This document shows, piece after piece, positions 12,394 to 23,468 of a stretch of DNA of 64,000 nt. The stretch is from contig JACCLO010000003.1 in the NCBI GenBank assembly GCA_029448655.1, forward strand, positions 2,232,001-2,296,000, given 5' to 3'. The stretch's first letter is position 1. Each line of letters starts with the position of its first letter. The notes below the pieces were generated by a model, which saw only the letters and a list, made by a program, of their open reading frames with translations, searched no databases and had not been told where the DNA came from. The position numbers and the translations under genes are program-made. The stretch comes from Wolfiporia cocos (Eukaryota; Basidiomycota; Agaricomycetes; Polyporales; Phaeolaceae).

Positions 12394-14110
12394 CGCGGAC
12401 GCTGGTGTGTGTTTGTGTAGCGCGGCGACGACGACGACGACTCATGATAGATTACGATACCTGACTGTGACACAAAGTACTGTAATGGCAGCGGAAATAG
12501 TGTACTGATCAATGAACGGGGATAACTTATCTGCCAGTCCGTGCCCGCCAGTGTGCCAGCCAGCCAGCGGCGTGCGAGCTGCGCCCTGCCCCCCGCAATA
12601 GGCAGAAAAGGTGAGGGTTAATGCGGCCACTTGTATGACCGCACGACGTGGGTTCTGCCTTCCGGAGCGAGCTCGTTCAAATATTGCTTTTATGGCAGCC
12701 ACGCATGAAACCTTGATGAGAATGATCGGATCTTTGCTGATTCACTTCTGGATGAGTGCGGCGGAGCGCCGCTATGTTTGCGGCGTGCATTGGCGTCCGA
12801 CGTCGGGCGTGCTGGTTCCTCGCTGCCCCGCGCTGCGCTGCGCCGCAGTACCGCCAGCCCGCCGTCTCGTGACATTGCTCCGTCGACAGCTTTGACAGCA
12901 TCGCGCGCCCGCCGTCATTTATTCACTGCGCTGGCGCTCTTTTCAAATGACCGGTCGACCACTGGCTCCGACACATCAGCGCAGCCAATTCTCAAATGTG
13001 CAGACGCGCCACACGTTTGAAGGCAAGTCCCCTTTATGTCCTCACCGCCCTCGCAGCGCCTTCGCCGGTCATGCGCGATCATTGAAACATCGGTCAGCGA
13101 CCGCGGTTACCACGCGAGCGGCTGCGACGACAAGCAGCCGCAGTAGCCGGCGAGTACGACTCGGAGAGGCTACGCGTCGCTGTTATGTGGAACTGATCTG
13201 CCTGTACGCGGTTTCTGCGGTCGAAACTTCTGTGCGAGCCTTGCCGCTCGACTTGGAGTTGCCGGAGCGGGGGGAAATGTCTCTGATCTTGATAATGCCC
13301 CTGCCGCGCATCGGCGTCGGAGCTGCTGGAGTTCAAACATTCGTACGCCGGGCTTCGTTTCTACACGGTAGGATCCATAAAGCGCTCGTTGTGGAGGAAC
13401 AGACTGACCTGACCAAGTAGTGGCTCCCGTTGTGGCTCGGCGTTTGCCGCGTCTTATTCCTGGCTGGAACGGAACAGACGCCCGCTGCGACGACATAGTG
13501 ACCGCGTGCATCATCGTGCTGTGGGTACGTACTTTGTAGCGGATCCAATGTGATAAGTTGTTGCAGGTGACAATCAAATGTGTATATCGTGGCTATTGCA
13601 TTCTTGGCAGCCTTGACTCTGGGTGGCTGGCTGTGGCAATGCTTCTGTTTGTATAGCGATGGCTCGGAGGAAGCGCGGCGCCTTTCGCAAGATAGCTGCG
13701 CCTGCAACCGGTGGGTCAAAAAGTGGTGGGGTTCTGATTGGATAGCCTCGAAACGCCAAATGTGCGTTTCACGCAATGATGGGATGATGGTCCGCGATGC
13801 CCACCAGCTGATCTACCCAAGCTCTCCTTGAGTTGAAAGGTCAAGGGACTCAAGGCCGAGGAAGAGGGGGGAGTCTCCGCTGTCTAGAGAGGTCATTGGA
13901 GGTGCGCAATGACGCGCTTGGATCGCAGACGATGAAATTGGGATCCTCGAGAAGCTCCCCGCGCAATCGTCCGCGTGCCTGGTCGCCACTTTCGCGTAGC
14001 TATCAGACCGTCCCACAGATCCCATCGACGATCTCGCTTCTGCCAGCAGCCGATGCGCACACAGTTGCCTCTGTGTGGCACACGACCACCGCAGCGCTGC
14101 ACATGCAACA
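12394..14110. other. Gene-poor spacer between permeases A and B
   Basis: About 1.7 kb. Several ORFs of 60-157 codons exist on both strands, but none has recognisable motifs or a coherent splice pattern. I see no repeat family from elsewhere in the window. The right edge is where similarity to the permease C unit begins. Confidence 0.45.
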
Positions 14111-14921
14111 CTGCCAGAAAGCACAGGACGAGGCAGACGGGCGGTGGTCGGCAGGCACCGTGTACTCGACAGGCTTGGCGATCTGGACGACGCGAGAACA
14201 CTTCGACCTTAATTCGCCACCGTATCTAAACGCCCATGTATCGGTGCTTCGTTCCCCGGACGCCGCCTCCTATACGCATACGTCGAGCAGCTGCGCGTCC
14301 AGCACATAGATCCGAAAGGCACTGGGCTTGTTGCATGACACTAGCTTCTTATGCTGCAGGGCTGGACACAGCCTTATTCATATCAAGAGAACACCTGCGC
14401 AGCTCTGTGGAGAATGGAGAAGCGGTCCTACCTGACAGAGTATGTGGCAGCTGAGACCGACATCGGTGCACCATAGCATATCCGCAGGCGCATCAGATCA
14501 CTGGACGCGGCGGGTGCATGGTACTAGGATTACACATACACCTCTTCTTGACAAGAGCACTGCTTCGAGCGGGTGCCGTGGGGAGGTCGAAGAACCCGGA
14601 GCGCACGGGTATGCTCGCGATCGAGGCACGCAGGTCCGTTCTCACCGCTCCAGATGCGGAATCTCGCGGTAAAGTCGTCCTCGCCCACACAACAAACCGG
14701 AATTCCTGCGATACGGCGATGACATCGTGGATCACACGACCAGGGCCAAGTCGCAGAGAGACTCATCCATCCTCCAGCCGCTGCTGCTGATCGGCAACGG
14801 GCATCAGGCACCAGCTCGCGTCCGGTAGCGCTACAACGACGCTGACGACCCCGCGAGCATTTGATGGAGAGCACTCGGCACCGCATGCAGCTACTGGACA
14901 GTGGCGTCGGTTAACCCACTC

Positions 14922-14968
14922 CTTATCGCAAAAATGCCCCACGCGAGCGTCTCCCATCAGCCTATATA
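14922..14968 (+). promoter_or_regulatory. GATA motif and TATA box of permease B
   Basis: CTTATC at 14922-14927 is GATAAG on the minus strand, the HGATAR site recognised by fungal GATA factors of the AreA/NIT2 nitrogen-control class. A TATATA box lies at 14963-14968, about 140 bp before the ATG. The pair and its surroundings recur before permease C. Nitrogen control is inference. Confidence 0.45.
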
Positions 14969-15103
14969 TGATATCGCCGAGCCCTCCCACACGCCCACAC
15001 CCTTCGACTTCTGACAGCGGCCCGCGCCTTCTTTGCGTCTCTGAACCCGCCACGCTTCCGCCATTACTCACCAACACCGATAACGCTTACATCCGCGTCC
15101 GCG

Positions 15104-17474
15104 ATGTCGCTACATGCCCCCGACGCGATTAGCCAGGCCGAGCGACCACCGCAATACGCGCGGCCGTTCGATGAGAAGACGGCAGACTCGGCCTCTCTCG
15201 AGAAGGGCGGCGTCGAGGGTGAGGTGTTCCCCGTCAACCCCGAGGATGCGCGCTACCAGTTCCATGCCGTCGACCTCGACCTCGTGCAGCGCCGCCTCAA
15301 GCAGCGCCATGTGCAGATGATTGCCGTGAGCACTTCCGCCTGCCGTCGGTCGTAGTGACGCGCTGATGAGGCTCAGATTGCCGGGACACTCGGCACTGGC
15401 TTGTTCTTGGGTTCAGGAAACGCGCTGCGCGAAGGCGGTCCGCTCGGGGCGCTTATCGGCTATGCGCTCGTCGGATCCGTGAGCTATGCGACGCTATGCT
15501 CGTTGGGCGAGATGACGTCGTTCGCGCCGATCTCTGGTACGTTCCCGCACTACGCGGCACGATGGGTAGACCCTGCGTTTGGATTCGCGCTCGGGTACGT
15601 GTTGATTTTATCTGCGCAACAACAATAATCGACGCGAACATTTCTCGCAGCTGGAATTATTTCTACACGAGCGCCATCTCAACGCCGGTCGAGATCACTG
15701 CTGCAGGAATTTTGCTGACCTACTGGGATCCGGATGTACGCATCGTCCACAGATCGTTCCTTTACAGTAACAGCGCAATCACATCTGACACTCTATGACA
15801 GACCGGTCATCAAGCGGCGTACACCGCCGCGATCACCATCTGCGTCTGCGCGATTAACATCTTCGGCGTGCGCTACTTCGGTGAAGCCGAATTCATGTTC
15901 TCCATCATCAAAAGTGCGTGCGCCGCATTCTGCTCCCGCTCCCGCGCTGACGGCCGGATCTCGCTGACCCCGACTCGTAACTCCGCGGGCCGATCGCGAC
16001 GCGTGCAGTCCTCCTGATCACGATGCTGATCATCACCGGCCTGGTTGTGGATCTCGGTGGGGGCCCTACACACGATCGGATTGGCTTCCGGGTGCGTCGA
16101 TCGTATGACTCATGCGGGTGTCCGCTCTAACTCGACGGTGGTTCTGGCTTGTAGTACTGGCGGAACCCCGGCCCCGTGGCTGCCGCGGGCCTTGAGCCCA
16201 AGATCATCGGCCTCGACAGGCTGCTCGCGATCATCTCGGTCATCGTGCAGGCGGCGTTCTCGTTCCAGGGCATGGAGCTTGTTGCGGTGTGCGTCGATCC
16301 GCTCGTGCAGTGCGTTACGGTGGATGCTGACTGATGCGTATGCAGCGCCGCGTCCGAGACAGAGAGTCCGCGGCGGAACATTGCCAAGGCCGTGCGCCGT
16401 GTCTTCTGGCGTATCCTCGTCTTCTACGTGCGCTAATTTCTCTCTATGGGGTCCGCCTCCCGCCTAACGGTCTGCAGATCCTCGGCATCCTCATCACGGG
16501 CATGCTCGTCCCGTACAACGACAGCAACCTGCTCAACGACTCGGGTACGGCGGCGGAGTCGCCGTACGTGATCGCGTTCACGCGCGCGGGAATCAAGGTC
16601 CTCCCCGCGGTGATCAACGCATGCGTGTTCACGTCCGCATTCTCCGCGGGGAACTCGTTCCTCTTCTCCGCGTCGCGCATCCTGTACGGCCTCGCGCTGC
16701 GAGGGCAGGCGCCCAAGATCTTCGCGTACTGCACGAAGCAGGGCCTCCCGATCGTGGCGGTGCTGGCCGCGTCGTGTTTCGCGTGGCTCTCGTTCATGAA
16801 CGTCAGTGCGGGCTCCGAGACGGTGTTCAAGTGCGTGCCGTGCCTCTGTCCTCCGCGGTGTGTGTGCTGACGCGGCGCAGCTGGTTCGTGAACCTGTCGA
16901 CGACGGGCGGGTTCTTCAGCTGGGGCGCGATGTGCGTCACGTATCTCCGCTTCTGTGCGTGCCCGATGCATGTGCGCGTGTAGCCGCTCTGACGTCCCCC
17001 GTGCACAGACAAGGGCCTGAAGGCGCAGGGCATCGACCGCACGCAGTTCTCGTACTATAACCGCCTCCAGCCGTGGCTCGCGTGGTGGGCGATCGGCTGG
17101 CTCGCGTTCTTCATCCTCATCAATGGCTACGCCGTCTTCTGGTCGTTCAAAGCGGACATCTTCGTCACCGACTGTGCGTCCCTCCCCTGCTCACTGCGCG
17201 GAACGCGCGACTGACTGACCGTGTGGCACCACAGACATCAACATCCCGATCTTCCTTGGCCTGTACATCTTTTGGAAGATCCTCAAGCGCACCAAGGCGT
17301 GGCGGGTGGAAGAGATGGACTTTGTCACCGTACGCATTGGCTGCCTTTCACCAACTTCAGTATTTACTAAGGTTTTTTTGTTCTTCACAGGCCATTCCCT
17401 CGATGGAGGAGACGGAGGTGCCCGAGGTCCCACCAACGACGTTCCTCGGCAAAATTGCGTCGATCATTTTCTGA
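15104..17474 (+). CDS. Amino-acid permease B (YAT/AAT type)
   Basis: Twelve exons, 15104-15325, 15377-15594, 15651-15735, 15802-15913, 16009-16091, 16155-16288, 16346-16427, 16478-16830, 16881-16954, 17009-17173, 17235-17329 and 17391-17474, give 568 aa. It has the same domain layout as permease A: RRLKQRHVQMIA, GTGLFLGSGNALREG, GLEPKIIGLDRLLAIIS, a basic loop at SPRRNIAKAVRRVFWRI, and tail MEETEVPEVPPTT. Transport of an amino acid at the plasma membrane is expected from the family; the substrate is unknown. An extra phase-1 intron (17174-17234), absent in A, splits the region before NIPIFLGLYIF. Every exon and intron position matches copy C, so B and C are the younger pair. The promoter carries a GATA motif and TATA box. 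Confidence 0.92.
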
Positions 17475-18296
17475 GCTATATAGACGCGCGAGGGTGTACG
17501 CTACGAGCATTGTTGATGATCATGTTCGGTTATACGATACCTGGTATAGTGATATCTCTACGTCCTGTGATTTGTTTATGTCATTAATGTAGTACTGATG
17601 GGACATTTTGAGTGATGCTATTCGCGCCTGTGCATGGACTTTGCGTGTGATCTCATGAACTTCCTCAGACTGCAGCATAAAGATGTGGAGTGGCCAGTGG
17701 GATATCATCACTCACTGAAACAGTTAGCATGCTGTTGTACTTTAGCGGACCTTCTGAAATACTCATTACACAAAGCTTTCGTGTCCCTAATTATGCTGGT
17801 TGTCGCAGTTGATGGTCTGCGGCGTCGTCGTGGCGCGGGATAGCGCGGAGATGGTGGGTAGATGGCGCAAGGATGGACAAGCTAGCGGGTAGTTAGGGAG
17901 TGTCAGTATATAGGCCGGCTCGAGTGTTGAGACTCACCGGCAATTTGTTGACCTTTCAGTTACTTTTCCTCTAACTTAGTACCCATCCACGTGGTGTGCT
18001 TCATTACAGTAATGCGCTTGACCGGGTCAGACCCTTTGACCCATGACCAGGGTCAAGGTCAATGCATGACCTACTGACCCTCTGCATCAGGAAACTTTGC
18101 TAGTCTAGAGAAATTAGGGATGGATTAGATCTAATCCAGCTGCTGGATTATCCCAAACTAGAGTGATTAGGAAGATTAGAAACTCCCCCTGGATAACTTA
18201 ATCAAGCTAGAGCCCAATTATTCCCAATCTGGCTTATTAGAGCTTAATTAGAGCCAATTAGAGCTCAATTTGACAGTGGTTGTGCTTTCATTCACA
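17475..18296. other. 3' flank of permease B, then A+T-rich spacer
   Basis: The first 340 bp or so belong to the duplicated unit and include a degenerate version of the start of the ORF at 41591-42112. The rest has repeated ATTAG-like words (for example around 18110-18250) and no supported gene. The spacer ends at the TSD of the next solo LTR. Confidence 0.45.
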
Positions 18297-18604
18297 GTAT
18301 GTGTCACACGCCAATTTCAAGTCTTTAGGCACAGTACCTTTTCCGATCATCGAGAGCACCCCCGAGGCTGAAAACCTGATGCCTCAGCCAGATCCATGCC
18401 CTATACACGCACCTCTACGGGCACTAGCTAACAGCATCACCAGCCACGCCTAAGAACCCCGGTCCCCGACCATACGTCCAGTCCAGTATAAAGCCACTAG
18501 CAGTCACGTGACCCCGACCAACCACGATGAGCCCAGTAGCACCTAACCAGACCAACCCCTTGCTACCTGGACCACACCTCATCAGGTCACGACCATCCAG
18601 ACTC

Positions 18605-19236
18605 TAGTGATGTGCCGGCCCGGCACGGCCTGAAAGCCCCCGGCTTTGGCCCGGCTTTGGACGGCCTTGGCTTTTCAAAACCTGAAGCCGGGCCCCCACT
18701 GACGGCCCAGGGCTTGGCCCGGCCCAGCCTGGGGCTTGCCCGGGGCCTGGCACTGTGGAGATAATTATTACTGTAGCCTCATGATATACTTTTCCCAACT
18801 ATTCCCTGACAAAACAGAGCTTTGATATCTTCAATAATTAGTGAAATATAGTGCGAAATCAACCTTTCATCGGCACGGCGTTCTGTGGCACGCCTACCAA
18901 ATGGGGTATCGTATAGGCGCCCACAGGTGTGCGACAGGCTTCAACACCAAGGATCCAACCCATGGGACTATCCCATAGCTTAAATTGAATAATATGGAGG
19001 TATTACATTGGAATCCAGCATACTGCTATCGTATATGGTGCTATATTATAATTACTAGACATTTTGTCCATCAGAGCTTTCAGGCCGGGGGCCCACGGCT
19101 TGGCCCGGCTCGGCCTGAGTCACAAGCCGGGCCCTGGGCCGTCTCAAGCCGTGGTGTAAAGCCCGGCTTGGCCCGGCCTAAGTAGGGCTTGGCCCGGCCC
19201 GGCTCATGGCCCAAAGCCGGGCCTGGCACATTACTA
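18605..19236 (+). mobile_element. hAT-like MITE family 1, copy 1
   Basis: Terminal inverted repeats TAGTGATGTGCC and GGCACATTACTA enclose about 630 bp. Both ends are packed with GGCCCGG/GGCTTGG subterminal words typical of transposase-binding regions of hAT elements, and the middle is A+T-rich. It encodes no transposase. It is almost identical to copy 3 at 36563-37202. Confidence 0.85.
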
Positions 19237-19642
19237 GCGGGCGCGCACATACGAACGCCACAGTTCGCTATACGGCGCGCTACGGTGCGTGTTGAACCAC
19301 ATGCGAAAGCTGCTGCTGTTTGCCGTCACAATCTCAACCGTCTGCAATCTAATTGAGCCCGCACCGAGAGGAGTTTTAGTGTGGGAATACGACACGCTAC
19401 AAGCTCCATACACAGAGTTGCCCTTTGACTGTCTGATCGACGGAAAGCCGTTCATAAAGGCTGGCCAGTGTACCCTCGAGGACACGTGTCAGCTGTGTTT
19501 CCTCAGTCAATTTGGACGTCCCCTGTGAGCTTATCCCCTCGGACGCCGCCATCGATGCTCTAACGACGGTAAATTTCATAGATGGCACACACTCTACAAA
19601 AATTCACATGGCGCAGTCCGCAACAACCTGCTCGATTCCGCC

Positions 19643-21751
19643 ATGGACAAGCTCACGGGCATCAGGGACTACAACGACATAACAGCGTCTCCGGATGCGC
19701 TGGCGCGTGCGCGGCTCGCCATCCTCGGCACCCGGCTTCTGCTGGACTTGAGTGCGACACGGGCGGCGGTGAAGATGGAGGCGCGCATGGTCGAGATGAA
19801 CATGCGGGTCGCATACAGCGTCCCTGCGCACCGCGAGTATCTCTGGTCGGGGTACTCCTCGGAGCCCATCCTTGCCGAGGCCGCCACGCGTGCGATGGCC
19901 GTGCTCCGGCAGCTGGTGGCCGCGATACTCGCTTCGTTCGTGGAGAGCGGGCTCGTTGAGAGGGGGAGCAGAGGCGAGCTGGCCACACGTCTCCTCTTGA
20001 CACAGGCGTTCGATGCAGTGGTGACGAAGAACCGCAGCGCCGGCACGTTGCCGACGCCCAGTCGGCCCGTCCCCCTCCTGGACTTTTTGGAAGCGCTCCT
20101 TGGCGCTGGGAGGCTCGAGGAGATCAGGAAGGCGGGGCCTGACAATGCGGTGTCTGACACAAGCAACAAACTAGCACTCAACCGGGGGAAGGGGGCTCGC
20201 TCAAAGGCGCCTTCCTGATCCCGGGACCACTAGCCGTCAAAGGCCAAGACAAGTCTGAGGTTTACGCTCAAGACTGCCTGGCATATATACTCCTAAACTG
20301 TTTGTACATGTTTGTGTACGGTGGCTCAGAGGCCTCTACGTACTGGTATCTAACTGGCTATGAGTTATGTGCCGGTAATGGCATCGGAGCGCTGGGGTAC
20401 GCGAGGATGTCCATGGCGACGTAGCGTATAAGGGGCGGATCAGTAGAGTAGCCAATCTATCGGGTTCGATCAGTGGTTCTCGTCGATCGTAGGTGTGCCG
20501 GTAATGGCGGGGTTCTAAGTCCGTGATCGGGCGTGGTCTGCCATGATCGGGGTATAGCGCTCTGTGACTGGTAGGGTTCTCAGTCGTGCAGAGCCTGGGG
20601 TTATTATCCCTGCCTGGTGTACTCGTAGGTCAGGGTGCGTATGAGGTATAGTATAATGTCTATGCCAGTAATGGCGAGTGTCCGTGCGGTAAGGACGCGA
20701 GGTGTTAGGTTTAATGTTCTGGGTCACGTGTGAGTGTAGACCGTGCCCCTAATCGGCGTATAGCGTAGTGTGCGATGGGTAGCCTTTGGTTGTGCCAGGC
20801 GTACCGTCATGCTATCGTAGCCTGTTGGGCTCTAGGGGTCGACTCGTGACTCTGTGGTTTAGGGACTAGGCAGCGTATGGCTCATGCTGCCGGGACTTGG
20901 ACTGAGTCTAGGGTTAGACTGCTGGTGGCCTGCTAGTGCCCGTAGTGTCCTGTATAGCGGAGGGCTTCTACTAGCGTTGCCGTAGGATTCCAGCTGGGCT
21001 CGGATAGAGTGCTGTAGCGTGCTTATGGCGTGAATGGGGTGTCAACCTAGGGTGTTCTACTAGGCTTTGAAATTGGCTTGTGACAGTGTCGTCCACGACG
21101 ACATTCGAGGAGGCCTTTCAGGATGTGCGGGTGCACTTCACCCATTTCACGAGGAACGGAGACGTGGGCGTGGCAAGCTCATTCGGGGCGTGGGCGGCGC
21201 TCGCGTGGGGGATGGCCATGCAGTGCACGCCGAGTGAGGACGGGGTCGACTGTGTCGTCCCTGTGCTCCTTCGGTCGGTGGACAAGCTCTGCGAGGGCGC
21301 GGTGACGGGTCTGCTGATTCGATGCACGAACGAGTGGCACAGCGCGCTGGTGGCGATCGTGGAGGAAGTGATGAATGGCGGCAAGGGGTTCTTCCCGCTA
21401 AATAAGAAAGACGAGCGGCCGTATATCGCTCTCGTCATGCAGCTTGGCTGTCAGCCGGGGAACGAGTCTGGTGTTTGCGCTAGTCCCCGAGAGGACCCCC
21501 CGCACGAAGTGGAGAAGAGTGCACGGCATCCCCGCTATTCCATCGATATTAGGGGCTGTTCTCCCGCTGAATACCCAATTATCGAGCAGGAAGCGGCTGG
21601 CGCATACGCCGCTCTGCTCGGTGATCAGGATCTATGCAGTGGACATGCGCGCCGGGATTTGTTCAGCGAACATGCGCACCAGAATCCCGCAAGTCTGGAG
21701 GCGGTTCGGCGGCTCAAACCAACGTGGACGATGAAGGGGGGCGGATGTTAA
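19643..21751 (+). pseudogene. Disrupted uncharacterised Agaricomycete-family gene
   Basis: Two coding pieces, 19643-20154 and 21091-21751, are separated by a solo LTR. Skipping that LTR and one TSD copy joins them in frame (NAVS then STTTFEEAF). The first piece has LARARLAILGTRLLLDLS, SSEPILAEAATRAM and RGELATRLLLTQAFDAVV. The second has VRVHFTHFTRNGD, WAALAWGMAMQC, VDCVVPVLLRSVD, RPYIALVMQLGCQP and a final block ending near RRLKPTWTM. From memory, these motif orders recur in a large family of uncharacterised proteins scattered through Agaricomycete genomes; no function is known to me. The 5' end is unclear: the frame can be followed back to about 19600, and an ORF at 19289-19528 lies in another frame, so the start is lost or split. 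Confidence 0.6.
20155..21085 (-). mobile_element. Solo LTR, family X copy 2 (reverse)
   Basis: Reverse copy: on the plus strand it opens TGACAC and closes GGCTTGTGACA, the complement of the family start. The TSD GTGTC is perfect (20150-20154 and 21086-21090). At 931 bp it is the only copy in the window without an internal insertion. It interrupts the coding sequence of the captured gene. Confidence 0.88.
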
Positions 21752-22092
21752 ATTAGCTGAAGTATCCTGGGTTCAAGGAGCTAATCAAGCGGGATGAGTA
21801 GATCAGGAGCTGCGCCGAACGAACGGTCTGGAGGGAATGTTGTGAGCAGGGGTGGCGGAGGCTAGCAGTGGCGGACCCTAGGATTTTCGGCCTCGAGGTT
21901 GCTGCATCAAGTGCTGCCTTAGCGGTTTCCCTCTCTTTGCCACTCGAGCTCTGAGCTTCCCGAGCCTCTTTTGTCTTGCCCTTAGCATCTCCATCACTGC
22001 TTCGGAGCCATTGGTATGACGGAACAGCATCCATCCCACTCTATTTTCTCCAGATTTTCACGGTCATCGCCTAGGGAGGCACTGGTTCAGCA

Positions 22093-22732
22093 TAGTGATG
22101 TGCCAGGCCCGGCCCGGCTCAAAAGCCCCGGCTTTGGCCCGGCTTTGGACGGCCTTGGCTTTTCAAAACCTCAGGCCGGGCCCCCATTGACGGCCCAGGG
22201 CTTGGCCCGGCCCGGCCTGGGGCTTGCCCAGGGCCTGGCACTGTGAGGATGATCATCACTGTAGCCACACAAACTCATAACATACCTTCTCCAACTATCT
22301 TCTGACAAAGCCAAGCTCCAGTATCTTCAATAATTAGTGAATTATAGTGTGAAATCATCATTTCACCGGCACGGTGCTCTGTGGCGCGCCTTCCAAATGG
22401 GGCATCGTATAGGCGCCCAAAAGTGAGCGACAGGCTTCAGCACCAAGGATTCAATCCATGGGACTATCCTCTTGCTTGAATTTAAAAATATAGACATACT
22501 TCATTGGAATATGGCATACTGCTACTATATATATCCTTATATCATAGTTACTAGACATTTTATCCGTTAGAGCTTTCAGGCCCGGGGCTCACGGCTTGGC
22601 CCGGCCCGGCTTGAGACACAAGCCGGGCCCTGGGCCGTCTCAAGCCGTGGTGTAGGGCCCGGCCTGGCCCGGCCCAAGTAGGGCTTGGCCCGGCCCGGCC
22701 TATGGCCCAAAGCCGGGCCTGGCACATCACTA
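22093..22732 (+). mobile_element. hAT-like MITE family 1, copy 2
   Basis: Same orientation as copy 1, with TIRs TAGTGATGTGCC and GGCACATCACTA and the same subterminal GGCCCGG words. Its right TSD belongs to the composite unit. Its left flank GTTCAGCA has no partner, so this copy did not insert here on its own. Confidence 0.82.
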
Positions 22733-23468
22733 CCAGACTCACAGCTAGGACCCTGTCCACCCGACCAACCGAACCCTACACCTCCCGTCTCTACAAACCA
22801 CCGCCATTACTGGCTATCCGGTCATTACCAACCAAGGACTCATGCCATTACTGGCACAGACTATGTACTATACGGACTAAGGCCCAAGGGAGGCCTTAAA
22901 CCCCATAGCGCCCAGGTCAAGGAGGAACACCGACCTCAGGCAGCCCTTGTACAACTGAGAACCCTAGCAGTCGCAAGGCGCTACACACCGATCATAGCCA
23001 ATCACGCTCGATCAACCAAGGCCATTACCAGCCAGTCCACAATCACTAGCTACGTCACCGATCACGGCCCACCAACCCCGTCATTACCAACTATGGCCCC
23101 GATCTACGCTAGAACCCCGATCACGGACTTAGAACCCCACCATTACCGGCGAACCCCCGACCAACGAGAACCACTGACTCGGGTCTAACCCGCTACGTTG
23201 CCATGGCCGTCCCGCACTCTACGATCCCGCACCCGATGCCATTACAGGCCACCACGTAGTACGTAGCTTACCTCAGCGCTGACGCCTTACGGGCCATGCC
23301 ATAACATGTACAAACAGTAGTAGAGCTATATAATAGCCAGACAGTCTTGAGCGAACCTCAGACTTGTCTTGGTCTCTTCTGCCTTAGATGCCCTGGACCA
23401 GGAAGGTGCCTTTGAGCGAGCCCCCTTCCCCTGGGTGTGTGTCTTGGGTAGTAGCGTGTGTCAGTATG

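Larger units (their letters stand above)
14112..17810 (+). repeat. Segmental duplication unit 1 (permease B unit)
   Basis: This stretch matches 38125-41715 in the same orientation. The match starts around the shared block GGCAGACGGGCGG (14129 versus 38141). It runs through about 1 kb of non-coding or decayed sequence, the promoter, all permease exons and introns and the 3' flank. It fades past the shared CATGCTGTTGT block near 17729 and 41650. The edges are approximate. No coding assignment is supported for 14112-15103 itself: minus-strand reading frames there are alike in both units but frame-shifted. Confidence 0.75.
18605..22732 (+). mobile_element. Composite hAT-like unit bounded by two MITEs
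   Basis: The unit begins TAGTGATGTGCC and ends GGCACATCACTA and is flanked by a perfect 8-bp TSD, CCAGACTC (18597-18604 and 22733-22740). The uninterrupted target is visible in LTR copy 3, where ...CCATCCAGACTCACAG... is continuous near 45108-45120. Each end is a complete 0.63-kb MITE. The inner flanks of the MITEs (GCGGGCGC and GTTCAGCA) match neither each other nor the outer TSD. The whole 4.1 kb therefore behaves as one insertion. It carries 2.86 kb of unrelated cargo with a disrupted gene. Confidence 0.8.
18302..23463 (+). mobile_element. Solo LTR, family X copy 1, with nested insertion
   Basis: Starts TGTCACACGCC and ends GTGTGTCA, flanked by the 5-bp TSD GTATG at 18297-18301 and 23464-23468. 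Removing the nested unit (18605-22732 plus one TSD copy) leaves about 1.03 kb collinear with copy 3 at 44087-45810. There is no internal retrotransposon sequence or second LTR, so this is a recombined solo LTR. The family cannot be named as Gypsy or Copia from the LTR alone. Confidence 0.85.

Noticed and set aside
11393..12445. 350-codon minus-strand ORF opposite permease A
   Set aside because: Antisense of permease exons with Arg-rich nonsense composition.
18985..19185. 66-codon ORF repeated in two MITE copies
   Set aside because: Identity reflects the recent MITE copies; the frame runs through non-coding subterminal repeats and is lost in copy 2.
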